Shown: positions 1-6,350, numbered from the stretch's first letter. The stretch is DNA of 9,627 bases from Synechococcales cyanobacterium PMM_0002 (GCA_949127925.1 CASBQX010000277.1:1-9627); one strand, 5' to 3'. The notes: a model not told the origin generated them from the letters alone. Translations and numbers: made by a program.

Positions 1-39
1 AATAGTCACACTCGCCGAATAATCAAAGATCTCCTTCAT
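1..39 (-). CDS. Possible 5' end of a gene running off the left edge
   Basis: An ATG at 37-39 on the minus strand opens a frame that stays open to the window edge and reads MKEIFDYSASVTI. The in-frame stop just upstream is at 55-57. The ribosome binding site is weak (AAAG directly before the ATG). I do not recognise the 13 residues. The structured segment at 81-125 would lie in its leader. Thirteen codons are too few to prove a gene. Confidence 0.3.
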   Translation of the reverse strand, partial: MKEIFDYSASVTI

Positions 40-80
40 CTTTAGGAGCGCGAATTAAATAATCGGCAAAATCGACGCAC

Positions 81-125
81 CTGCAAGGACATAGCAGTGT
101 TATGTCCCTACCTAGGGAATTGCAG
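81..125. other. Nested inverted repeats (possible structured leader)
   Basis: CTGCAA (81-86) pairs with TTGCAG (120-125). Inside it, GGACATA (87-93) pairs with TATGTCC (101-107) around a 7-base loop, and TCCCTA (105-110) can pair with TAGGGA (113-118) around two bases. The two inner hairpins share bases 105-107 and so compete. The element lies between the DUF952 gene and a possible minus-strand gene at the left edge. It matches no RNA family I know. The rest of 1-150 shows nothing clear apart from a small AAAGAT/ATCTTT inverted repeat at 25-43. Confidence 0.4.
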
Positions 126-150
126 ATTAATAATATGATCCTTCCTCATT

Positions 151-199
151 CATCCCTCATCCCTCATCCCTCATCCTTCATCCTTCATCCTTCATCCTT
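151..199. repeat. Heptanucleotide tandem repeat, 7 units
   Basis: Three units of CATCCCT (151-171) are followed by four of CATCCTT (172-199), with a degenerate unit just before (144-150). This is the type of short tandem heptamer known from filamentous cyanobacteria (STRR sequences). It ends five bases before the ATG at 205, so it occupies the place of the ribosome binding site of the DUF952 gene, and the sequence there is pyrimidine-rich with no Shine-Dalgarno. Confidence 0.9.
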
Positions 200-204
200 C
201 CCCT

Positions 205-555
205 ATGCTCCTCCACATCACCCCCGCCGCCCACTGGCAAGCCGCCCAACAACAGGGCAGCTACCGAGCTGAAAGCCTTGCTACAGAGGGTTTTATCCAC
301 TGCTCCACAATCGGCCAAATTGATTGGGTGGTTGAAAAGTTTTACAAGGGACAAATCGACCTGCGGCTGCTCTACATTGACCCCGCCAAGGTGCAGCCAG
401 ACGTTCGCTACGAAGAAGTGCCTGGAGTGCCCGTCGAGAATCACTTTCCCCATATTTATGGAGCGCTAAATTTGGATGCAGTCGTGTATGTGGTGGACTT
501 TGAACCGGGCGATCGCGTTCACCTAGACCCTTCAAAGCCAGGAAACGAGACTTAA
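205..555 (+). CDS. DUF952 domain-containing protein
   Basis: This is a 116-residue cytosolic protein of family DUF952, which is normally 110-120 residues, so it looks complete. The family signatures are visible: LLHIT at residues 2-6, GFIHCST at 29-35, and FPHIYGALNLDAV near 81-93. No signal peptide or membrane segment is seen. The biochemical function is not established. From memory, the family has been placed near the ADP-ribosyltransferase fold by comparative analysis; I cannot test that here and do not assign an activity. The start at 205 is the first ATG that yields the conserved N-terminus, but no Shine-Dalgarno precedes it because a heptamer repeat ends five bases upstream. The next gene starts nine bases after its stop on the same strand, so the two are probably co-transcribed. 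Confidence 0.85.
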   Translation: MLLHITPAAHWQAAQQQGSYRAESLATEGFIHCSTIGQIDWVVEKFYKGQIDLRLLYIDPAKVQPDVRYEEVPGVPVENHFPHIYGALNLDAVVYVVDFEPGDRVHLDPSKPGNET

Positions 556-564
556 AATAAGAGC

Positions 565-1212
565 ATGCAAACGCTGGCGATCGCCATTTCCCCAAACAAA
601 ATTGCCGATTTTTGCCAGCGCTGGCATGTAGCTGAACTGGCGCTATTTGGCTCGGTGCTGCGTGATGATTTCCGCCCTGATAGCGATGTGGATGTTCTAG
701 TGACCTTTGAGCCAGAAGCAAGGCAAGGATTATTAGCTTTAGTTCAGATGAAATTTGAGCTAGAAGAGCTGTTTGGACGAGATGTTGATTTATTGACCAA
801 AAAATCAATTGAAAACAGTCATAATTGGATTCGTCGCAGAAATATTTTAGGAACGGCGCAGATTATTTTTCCTATAGATCGAGATGAGTCGTCTTTGTTG
901 GATCTTGATAACGCGGCACGAAAGATATTAGCGTTTGCGCAGGAAAAGAATAGAGACGAGTTGAGTGTTGATACAAAATCCCAGTCAGCAATCCTCTACC
1001 AGATGATTGTGATGGGTGAGGCAACGAAGCGCTTATCGGCTGAATTCCGTGGTCGGCACCCAGAAATTTCCTGGAAGAGTATTGCTGGAATGCGGGACAT
1101 TGTGGCTCACCAGTATGACGGCTTGAACTTCGAAACGCTCTGGGATGCTATTCAGTACGATATTCCTGAGTTACTAGTTTTGCTGAAGCCTTTACTCCCT
1201 AATGAATCGTAA
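565..1212 (+). CDS. Fused MntA-HepT: nucleotidyltransferase antitoxin plus HEPN RNase toxin in one chain
   Basis: A 215-residue protein with two domains. Residues 1-102 are a minimal nucleotidyltransferase (MNT) domain: GS at 29-30, ten residues, then D41-V-D43, the GSX10DXD signature, with D75 (or D73) as the likely third metal ligand. Residues 105-215 are a HepT/DUF86-type HEPN domain with the RX4HXY site R177, H182, Y184. In the usual two-gene systems MntA is about 100 residues and HepT about 110, so the lengths add up exactly. MntA is known to silence HepT by adding AMP to the tyrosine of RX4HXY; here both partners are on one chain, and both active sites look intact. The junction is P103-I104 followed by DRDESSLLD, which resembles a normal HepT N-terminus. 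Residue 104 is ATA, perhaps a former ATG. The preceding bases AAGAG could be a weak ribosome binding site. Body composition is AT-rich compared with glyS. Continuous reading argues against a sequencing artefact, though a single lost stop codon would look the same. Confidence 0.85.
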   Translation: MQTLAIAISPNKIADFCQRWHVAELALFGSVLRDDFRPDSDVDVLVTFEPEARQGLLALVQMKFELEELFGRDVDLLTKKSIENSHNWIRRRNILGTAQIIFPIDRDESSLLDLDNAARKILAFAQEKNRDELSVDTKSQSAILYQMIVMGEATKRLSAEFRGRHPEISWKSIAGMRDIVAHQYDGLNFETLWDAIQYDIPELLVLLKPLLPNES

Positions 1213-1327
1213 TTGGCGGTGGCCAGAGCAAATCTGGGAGCTGGTGAATCGTGAACGTAATGGACGGGCGACAAACTCATCTAACTCATCTAACACAACC
1301 ACCTGTCTGGACACTGAGCCACGATAA
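1202..1327 (+). CDS. Small ORF, 41 residues, overlapping the end of the MntA-HepT gene
   Basis: The ATG at 1202 lies 11 bases inside the upstream gene, an arrangement typical of translational coupling. The product begins MNRNWRWPEQIWELVNRERN, a tryptophan-rich start. It continues into a low-complexity N/S/T stretch encoded by the 9-bp repeat at 1275-1292. No membrane segment, no known motif and no Shine-Dalgarno are seen. It could be a real small third gene of the island or a chance frame; the repeat-encoded tail suggests that at least the C-terminus is not conserved. Confidence 0.3.
   Translation: MNRNWRWPEQIWELVNRERNGRATNSSNSSNTTTCLDTEPR
1275..1292. repeat. 9-bp direct repeat ACTCATCTA, two units
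   Basis: Two perfect adjacent copies of ACTCATCTA (1275-1283 and 1284-1292), followed by the first two bases of a third. It matches the ACGCATCTA repeat inside glyS (2253-2279) at 8 of 9 positions. Confidence 0.85.
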
Positions 1328-1372
1328 ACTGTTGAAGTTGACGATAACTGTGGATAGCGGGCGATCGCAAAT

Positions 1373-3550
1373 ATGGCGACTTTTTTGTTGGAAGTGGGGA
1401 CGGAAGAACTGCCAGCTAGCTTTGTGGCGAGTGCGCTTGAGCAATGGCGATCGCGTATTCCTGCTAGCTTAACCGAGCAGTTTTTAACGCCCACTGCAAT
1501 CCATGTTTACGGCACGCCCCGCCGCTTAGCCGTGGTGATTGAGGGGTTGCCCGATCGCCAGCTCGATCGAGTCGAAGACGCCAAAGGGCCGTCGGTGCAG
1601 GCTGCTTTTAAAGACGGACAGCCGACGAAAGCAGCGGCAGGGTTTGCCCGATCGCGCGGTGTCTCAATTGACGACTTTGAAATCCGCACCACCGAGAAGG
1701 GCGAGTTTGTCTTTGTCAAACAAACCTTGCCCGGTCGCCCCACGGCAGATATTTTGACTGAACTGGTGCCCACCTGGATTTTTGGCCTCGAAGGGAAGCG
1801 CTTCATGCGGTGGGGCGATGGCGACCAGCGGTTTTCGCGACCCGTGCGCTGGCTGGTCACCCTGTGGGATCAAACCGTGCTGCCGCTGACGCTGGTGAAT
1901 GGGGCAGAAACCTGTGTCAGCGATCGCGTCTCACAAGGTCACCGGGTTTTGCACCCCAACCCGGTCAGCATTCCCAGCGCTGCTGACTATGTGGCGACTC
2001 TAGGTCGAGCGTTTGTTGAGGTTGACCCAGCCCAGCGTCGCCAAACCATCTTGACCCAAACGCAGAAGGTGGCCGAGGAAGTGGGCGGTGTGGCGTCGAT
2101 GAAGCCTGGGTTGCTCGACGAAGTGGTCAACCTGGTCGAATATCCCACAGCCGTAGTGGGCAAGTTTGACCCTGAGTTTTTGGCCATCCCTGCCGAAGTA
2201 TTGGTGATGGAAATGGAAAGCCATCAGCGCTATTTTCCGGTATTTAAGTCCGACGCATCTAACGCATCTAACGCATCCAATTCAGAGGGTGCCACCGACC
2301 TACTGCCCTGTTTCATCACTATTTCTAATGGCGACCCGGCCAAATCGGCGATTATTGCCGAAGGTAATGGCCGAGTGATCCGGGCGCGGCTGTCGGACGG
2401 GCGCTACTTCTTTGACCTCGACCGCAAGCAAACCCTGGACAGCTACCTGCCCCGTTTGGAAACCGTCACCTTCCAGGAAGACTTGGGATCGGTGCGGCAG
2501 AAAACCAATCGGCTGGTGCAAATTGCTGGACAGGTGGCCGATCAGCTCCAGGTGAGTGCCGCCGATCGCACTCAGATTCTGCGAGCCGCGCTGCTGTGCA
2601 AGGCCGACCTGGTGACCCAGATGGTGGGCGAATTCCCCGAACTCCAGGGTGTGATGGGTGAAAAGTATGCCCGCAGCAGTGGCGAACCTGAGGCCATAGC
2701 GATCGCCATCATGGAACACTACTTGCCCAAAGGGGCAGGCGATCGCTTACCCCAAACGCTGGCGGGTCAGGTCGTGGGCATTGCCGATCGGCTCGATACG
2801 CTAGTGGGCATTTTTAGCGTTGGCCTGGTGCCAACTGGGTCATCCGATCCATTTGCGCTGCGTCGGGCTGCTAATGCGATTGTCAATATTGCCTGGGCTG
2901 CCGACCTGCCGCTGAATTTAGAGCAATTGTTGGATCAAGTGATTGCCGACTACAGTACGGGGACGATTAAAGATCCAGTGGGACTGCGCCATCAGCTACG
3001 CGACTTTTTCCTCCAGCGGATTCGCACGTTGCTGCAAGACGAACGCCAGATTGACTACGATTTGGTCAATGCCGCTCTGGGCGAAAACGACCCAGACTAT
3101 ACCGAACGGGCGTTGCAAGATGTCCTAGATGTGCGCGATCGCGCCCTTTTCCTGCAAGCCATTCGCACCAATAAAACCCTCGACGCCATCTACGAAACCG
3201 TTAACCGCTCAACTCGACTGGCCAAACAGGGCGCGCTAGATACCCATGTGCTGGACCCAACCGCACTGGTCGATCCCCGCCTATTTGAAAAACCCTCAGA
3301 ACACGCTTTCTACAACGCCCTCGTCAAGCTAGTGCCGCAAACTCAGCAGGCTCAAGCCGAGCGCAACTATCAAACCCTTTTAGATGCCCTAACCCAGGCG
3401 GTACCCGTGGTCAGCCAGTTTTTTGACGGAGCCGATAGCGTTATGGTGATGGCCGAGGATGCCGCCGTGCGTCGCAACCGCCTGAATTTGCTGGGGCTAT
3501 TGCGTAATCATGCGCGGGTGCTGGCCGATTTTGGGGCGATCGTAAAGTAG
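1373..3550 (+). CDS. glyS: Glycyl-tRNA synthetase, beta subunit
   Basis: This 725-residue protein is the beta subunit of the bacterial alpha2beta2 glycyl-tRNA synthetase; with GlyQ (not in this window) it charges tRNA-Gly in the cytosol. The N-terminus FLLEVGTEELPASF (residues 4-17) is the family signature. Further hallmarks are TPRRLAV (48-54), RFMRWGDGDQRFSRPVRWL (143-161), ESHQRYFPV (282-290), ITISNGD (315-321), KADLVTQMVGEFPELQG (410-426) and the DPFALRRAAN stretch (492-501). A helical C-terminal DALR-like anticodon-binding region covers about 580-715. Length is slightly above the common 690-720 partly because of a repeat-encoded insertion, (A-S-N)x3, at 295-303. The start at 1373 gives the conserved N-terminus, but no Shine-Dalgarno is seen; GCGATCGC lies just upstream. 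The stop codon lies in the first unit of a 19-bp tandem repeat. No glyQ follows, consistent with the split glyQ/glyS arrangement common in cyanobacteria. Confidence 0.97.
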   Translation: MATFLLEVGTEELPASFVASALEQWRSRIPASLTEQFLTPTAIHVYGTPRRLAVVIEGLPDRQLDRVEDAKGPSVQAAFKDGQPTKAAAGFARSRGVSIDDFEIRTTEKGEFVFVKQTLPGRPTADILTELVPTWIFGLEGKRFMRWGDGDQRFSRPVRWLVTLWDQTVLPLTLVNGAETCVSDRVSQGHRVLHPNPVSIPSAADYVATLGRAFVEVDPAQRRQTILTQTQKVAEEVGGVASMKPGLLDEVVNLVEYPTAVVGKFDPEFLAIPAEVLVMEMESHQRYFPVFKSDASNASNASNSEGATDLLPCFITISNGDPAKSAIIAEGNGRVIRARLSDGRYFFDLDRKQTLDSYLPRLETVTFQEDLGSVRQKTNRLVQIAGQVADQLQVSAADRTQILRAALLCKADLVTQMVGEFPELQGVMGEKYARSSGEPEAIAIAIMEHYLPKGAGDRLPQTLAGQVVGIADRLDTLVGIFSVGLVPTGSSDPFALRRAANAIVNIAWAADLPLNLEQLLDQVIADYSTGTIKDPVGLRHQLRDFFLQRIRTLLQDERQIDYDLVNAALGENDPDYTERALQDVLDVRDRALFLQAIRTNKTLDAIYETVNRSTRLAKQGALDTHVLDPTALVDPRLFEKPSEHAFYNALVKLVPQTQQAQAERNYQTLLDALTQAVPVVSQFFDGADSVMVMAEDAAVRRNRLNLLGLLRNHARVLADFGAIVK
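2253..2281. repeat. In-frame 9-bp repeat within glyS, three units
   Basis: The unit GCATCTAAC occurs at 2255-2263 and 2264-2272, then as GCATCCAAT at 2273-2281. It keeps the frame and encodes A-S-N three times, between the conserved HQRYFPV block and the ITISNGD block, where a surface loop is expected. The same core repeat occurs upstream of glyS at 1275-1292. Confidence 0.9.
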
Positions 3551-3578
3551 AGACGCGATCGTAAAGTAGAGACGCGAT
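3541..3578. repeat. 19-bp perfect tandem repeat spanning the glyS stop codon
   Basis: CGTAAAGTAGAGACGCGAT is present at 3541-3559 and again at 3560-3578 without mismatch. The glyS stop (TAG, 3548-3550) is inside the first copy, and the second copy repeats the same TAG outside the gene. Confidence 0.95.
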
Positions 3579-3593
3579 TAATCGCGTCTCTAC
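3566..3593. repeat. 28-bp perfect palindrome after glyS
   Basis: GTAGAGACGCGATT is followed directly by its exact reverse complement, so RNA from either strand can form a long hairpin. No T-tract follows on the + strand, so it is not a classical Rho-independent terminator, although it may slow or end glyS transcription. It resembles intergenic palindromes dispersed in cyanobacterial genomes. Confidence 0.9.
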
Positions 3594-3690
3594 GGCGCGT
3601 TGTACCAAACGCTTCAATAAATTATCGGAATAGTCGTATAGTTAGTTTGATTAATTTGGATCTATGTGATTCGCTAAAGGTGTGAGGCGT

Positions 3691-5058
3691 ATGCGTCGAT
3701 TGTGGTGGTATCTGCTGGTTGTTCCCATTAGTGCTGTGGGCGTCATGGCAGGAGCAGTGCTGGTTCAGTCTCACGTCGCTCTGACGCCCGTTCTAGAAAC
3801 ATCCTATTCTGAACTGTCCCCTGCTGTGCCGAAGGCAAAGTCTTTGGCCGAGCTATACCAAGGGCGCGATCGCCTGCGGGCAGAATTGGAGCAGCAGCCG
3901 CCACCTCTAATTTCGGCTGCCACGGGTGCAGCTTCCGTGCCACTAGATCTTTTGCAGACTCTACAGGCGACGGAAATCCGGATTCAGGTTGAAGAAACGG
4001 CTCAAGAAAATTGGAAAAAGGCGATTCGGCTGGCCAATCAAGCCACTACATCCAGTGCTGCCAAGGACAGTTCGCAAGCCAGTGCCCAAAAGCTCTACTC
4101 GCTATGGAAAGAGGCGGTAGGTGCGCTGAAGGCCGTTGATAAAGATTCGTTTTTGGCTCAGCAAGCGACGCGGAAGCTGAAAGAATATGAACCCAATTTA
4201 GATGTGGCGGCCTATCGCTACGATACGGCTCGCTCTGGCTTTTTGAAGAAAATTGCCGATGATTCGGGGATGGGATCGCGGGTGCATGTCACGGTGTGTA
4301 CGCTGGAGCGCGAGTGTCGTCGCTACCAGGGCAGTGAACCTCCGGCTAGCCCCGCCAGCTTAATTAAGGTGCCGATTGCGATCGCCACCATGCAAAAACT
4401 CGCCTCCCAAAAAATTGATCCCAAAACGCCGATTATGGTCAGCCGGGGCAATTATACCGAAGATGCCGCCAAAATTTGGGTGGGGCAAGAATATCCAATT
4501 AGCAAAGTGCTGCTGCAAATGATTAGCTACAGCAGCAACATTGCCACCAACCAACTGATTGACTACGTGGGGTGGGACTATATCAGTCAGGTGTTGCAAG
4601 AACGAGGCTACCGCGTCACTCAGGTAAAAACCAAACTTGTAGGCGATCGCACCTACCCATCTGGTCTTGGCAGCCCGCCCAATTTCATTAACACCGACGA
4701 ACTCACCGACATGATGGTGGGGATTTACAACAATGAGCATCCCGGCGATGACCTGATTCTAGAAGGGCTGGTCAATCAATACGACTGGGCGCTGGGTTAC
4801 GAAGCCACTAAGCGTCCCGCCGTGTGGATTGGCGAAAAAACCGGGCAAAATTCTAAGGTGTTGGGTAGCACCACAGGGGTCAACATTAGGGGCGATCGCT
4901 ACGTGATCACAGTGGCGATCGACAACACAGGCAGCGAACCCGCTGTCCGCAAAGTAATCCGAGGTGTGGTGCAGCATCTAATTGAACAGGGTGGGTTTGA
5001 ATCAGGGGATCGGAGATCCACTCTTGAGCAAACCCCACTAAAACAGAAGAATAAATAA
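3691..5058 (+). CDS. Membrane-anchored class A beta-lactamase-like serine hydrolase
   Basis: A 455-residue protein. Residues 4-25 form one hydrophobic helix after a basic MRR start, so the rest is likely on the periplasmic side, held by an uncleaved signal anchor. Residues about 45-165 form a charged, probably helical stalk. The catalytic domain (about 185-435) shows the penicillin-binding serine hydrolase motifs: SLIK at 223-226 (SxxK), SSN at 281-283 (SxN), and KTG at 383-385. In true class A beta-lactamases a glutamate of the omega loop deacylates the enzyme; the corresponding segment (GDRTYPSGLGSPPNFIN) has none, so a peptidoglycan-related or other hydrolase role is as likely as resistance. 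I chose ATG 3691 because GAGG and AAAGG lie upstream of it; GTG 3682 would add three residues. A weak TATAGT at 3637-3642 might be a -10 element. The gene follows glyS after 140 bases and is likely transcribed separately. Confidence 0.85.
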   Translation: MRRLWWYLLVVPISAVGVMAGAVLVQSHVALTPVLETSYSELSPAVPKAKSLAELYQGRDRLRAELEQQPPPLISAATGAASVPLDLLQTLQATEIRIQVEETAQENWKKAIRLANQATTSSAAKDSSQASAQKLYSLWKEAVGALKAVDKDSFLAQQATRKLKEYEPNLDVAAYRYDTARSGFLKKIADDSGMGSRVHVTVCTLERECRRYQGSEPPASPASLIKVPIAIATMQKLASQKIDPKTPIMVSRGNYTEDAAKIWVGQEYPISKVLLQMISYSSNIATNQLIDYVGWDYISQVLQERGYRVTQVKTKLVGDRTYPSGLGSPPNFINTDELTDMMVGIYNNEHPGDDLILEGLVNQYDWALGYEATKRPAVWIGEKTGQNSKVLGSTTGVNIRGDRYVITVAIDNTGSEPAVRKVIRGVVQHLIEQGGFESGDRRSTLEQTPLKQKNK

Positions 5059-5069
5059 GAGACGCGATC

Positions 5070-5089
5070 GCCAACCCGGTCAGGTTGGC
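5070..5089 (+). terminator. Possible terminator after the serine hydrolase gene
   Basis: GCCAACC (5070-5076) pairs with GGTTGGC (5083-5089) around a 6-base loop, followed by the T-rich but interrupted TTCTTGTGCTT. The stem starts 12 bases after the stop codon. The tail is poorer in T than in a strong Rho-independent terminator, so read-through to the next gene is possible. Confidence 0.45.
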
Positions 5090-5124
5090 TTCTTGTGCTT
5101 GATGTTTTCTTCTTCACCTACAGC

Positions 5125-5970
5125 ATGACAGGCTCTCCCCACTTTCTCAATGTCCAGGTTCGAGGCGACGGCTATCCCATTCTCTGTTTGCACGGCCATC
5201 CGGGATCGGCAAACAACATGTCGGTTTTTACCCAACACTTGTCGCAGCAGTTCCAGACGCTTGCGCCCGATTTGCGCGGTTATGGCAACAGCAAAGCGTC
5301 CCAGGACTTTGTCATGGCCGATCATCTAGTTGACCTAGAAGCGCTGCTCGATCGCTTTGAGATCTCGTGCTGCTTGGTGCTGGGCTGGTCGCTGGGGGGA
5401 ATTTTGGCCACAGAGCTAGCGCTACGATTGCCTGAGCGGGTCAGTGGTTTGATTTTGGTGGCAACGGCTGCGCGCCCGCGAGGCAGTCATCCTCCCATTA
5501 GCTGGCAAGATAACCTGTTGACTGGGGTGGCCGCCTTGGTCAACTGGGTGCAACCGGGTTGGCAGCCCAATATTGAACTATTTGGGAAGCGATCGCTATT
5601 TCGCCATCTGATTCAGCAGCATACAGCCGAAGCCTATCGGTATATTGGCGATGCGGCAGTTCCGGCCTATTTTCAAACATCAGCCGCTGCCGACCGGGCG
5701 TTGAATCAAGCCCTGAGAGCAGGCTACAATCGCCTGCCAGATCTGCCACAGATCCACGTTCCTTGCCTCATGCTGGCCGGAGAATGCGATCGCCACATTA
5801 CGGCGGCATCTAGTCAAGAAACCGCTCAAGCCCTGCCCAACTGCGAATGGCAGTGCTATCCCAGCACCGCTCATCTCTTTCCCTGGGAAATTCCTCAACA
5901 GGTATTGGCTGATGTCGATCGGTGGATTGGTGCCCACCCAGACGCTGTGGGCAGACCCACTAATCGGTAA
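5125..5970 (+). CDS. Alpha/beta fold hydrolase
   Basis: A 281-residue soluble protein of the alpha/beta hydrolase fold. From the ATG at 5125: the oxyanion segment CLHGHPGS at 21-28, the DLRGYGNS block at 49-56, the nucleophile elbow G87-W-S89-L-G91-G, the acid D222 in LAGECDRH, and the general base H250 in STAHLFPWE. The full Ser-Asp-His triad is therefore present. A cap region lies between about residues 120 and 200. No signal peptide is seen in this form. The substrate cannot be told from sequence: such proteins act as esterases, lactonases, dehalogenases or C-C hydrolases. An alternative GTG at 5095 would add ten residues (MLDVFFFTYS) that look unlike the family, and no Shine-Dalgarno supports either start. 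The stop codon lies within the first unit of a 15-bp tandem repeat. The gene converges with the DUF1816 gene. Confidence 0.87.
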   Translation: MTGSPHFLNVQVRGDGYPILCLHGHPGSANNMSVFTQHLSQQFQTLAPDLRGYGNSKASQDFVMADHLVDLEALLDRFEISCCLVLGWSLGGILATELALRLPERVSGLILVATAARPRGSHPPISWQDNLLTGVAALVNWVQPGWQPNIELFGKRSLFRHLIQQHTAEAYRYIGDAAVPAYFQTSAAADRALNQALRAGYNRLPDLPQIHVPCLMLAGECDRHITAASSQETAQALPNCEWQCYPSTAHLFPWEIPQQVLADVDRWIGAHPDAVGRPTNR

Positions 5971-6006
5971 CCCAATAGCCGGTAACCCAATGGTCGGTAA
6001 CCCAAG
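5965..6006. repeat. 15-bp tandem repeat, about 2.8 units
   Basis: Units CGGTAACCCAATAGC (5965-5979), CGGTAACCCAATGGT (5980-5994) and CGGTAACCCAAG (5995-6006) share the core CGGTAACCCAA. The stop codon of the alpha/beta hydrolase gene (5968-5970) lies in the first unit. The rest of the convergent gap holds TAGCC three times at 6051-6065 and no clear terminator. Confidence 0.9.
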
Positions 6007-6083
6007 CGCCTACGGGCACCTCCCACAGGGGGGCACAGACTTCACATATCTAGCCTAGCCTAGCCAGATGGCGCACGCTCCCA

Positions 6084-6350
6084 TCAACCAAAAACCGCTG
6101 CCCTCGACACTACGGGTTCCTTCTCGTCATAAATAGTGAGCTGTTTGGGCCGACACTGCTTCACGACCGCCTTGATGTTTAACGCGCCTTCCTGGGTCAA
6201 ATCTTCGAGATAACCCGCTTGAGAGAGGCTGGCCTCACCTTCGCTAGCAAATGGGCCAAAGTAATAGGTGCAGTGCGGGTTTTCCGTTACTATTTCTACC
6301 CACCAGGCAAAGCCGAGCATTTGGAGAAAATTCGTCCAGGTTTCTTTCAT
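6084..6350 (-). CDS. DUF1816 domain-containing protein
   Basis: An 88-residue protein matching the small DUF1816 family, which as far as I know is confined to cyanobacteria. Characteristic blocks are WWVEIVTENPHCTYYFGPF (residues 16-34), a following EA (39-40), GYLEDLTQEGA (46-56), and LTIYDE near 71-76. No signal peptide or membrane segment is seen; a small soluble protein is likely. The function is unknown. The start at 6350 has AAAGG three bases upstream, rather close. The gene is separated from rlmB, on the same strand, by about 400 bases with terminator-like structures, so it probably has its own promoter, though I could not pick one with confidence. It converges with the alpha/beta hydrolase gene. 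Confidence 0.87.
   Translation of the reverse strand: MKETWTNFLQMLGFAWWVEIVTENPHCTYYFGPFASEGEASLSQAGYLEDLTQEGALNIKAVVKQCRPKQLTIYDEKEPVVSRAAVFG

Noticed and set aside
151..199. Heptamer array considered as a CRISPR or origin iteron.
   Set aside because: There are no spacers, the unit is 7 bp, and no dnaA, parA or rep gene is nearby; a short tandem repeat explains it.
135..272. A 45-codon + strand frame from ATG 135 through the heptamer repeat.
   Set aside because: The product is repeat-derived H/P/S sequence overlapping the DUF952 gene out of frame, with no family resemblance.
293..808. A 171-codon minus-strand frame across DUF952 and the start of the fusion gene.
   Set aside because: It is antisense to two frames with clear family signatures and shows no domain of its own.
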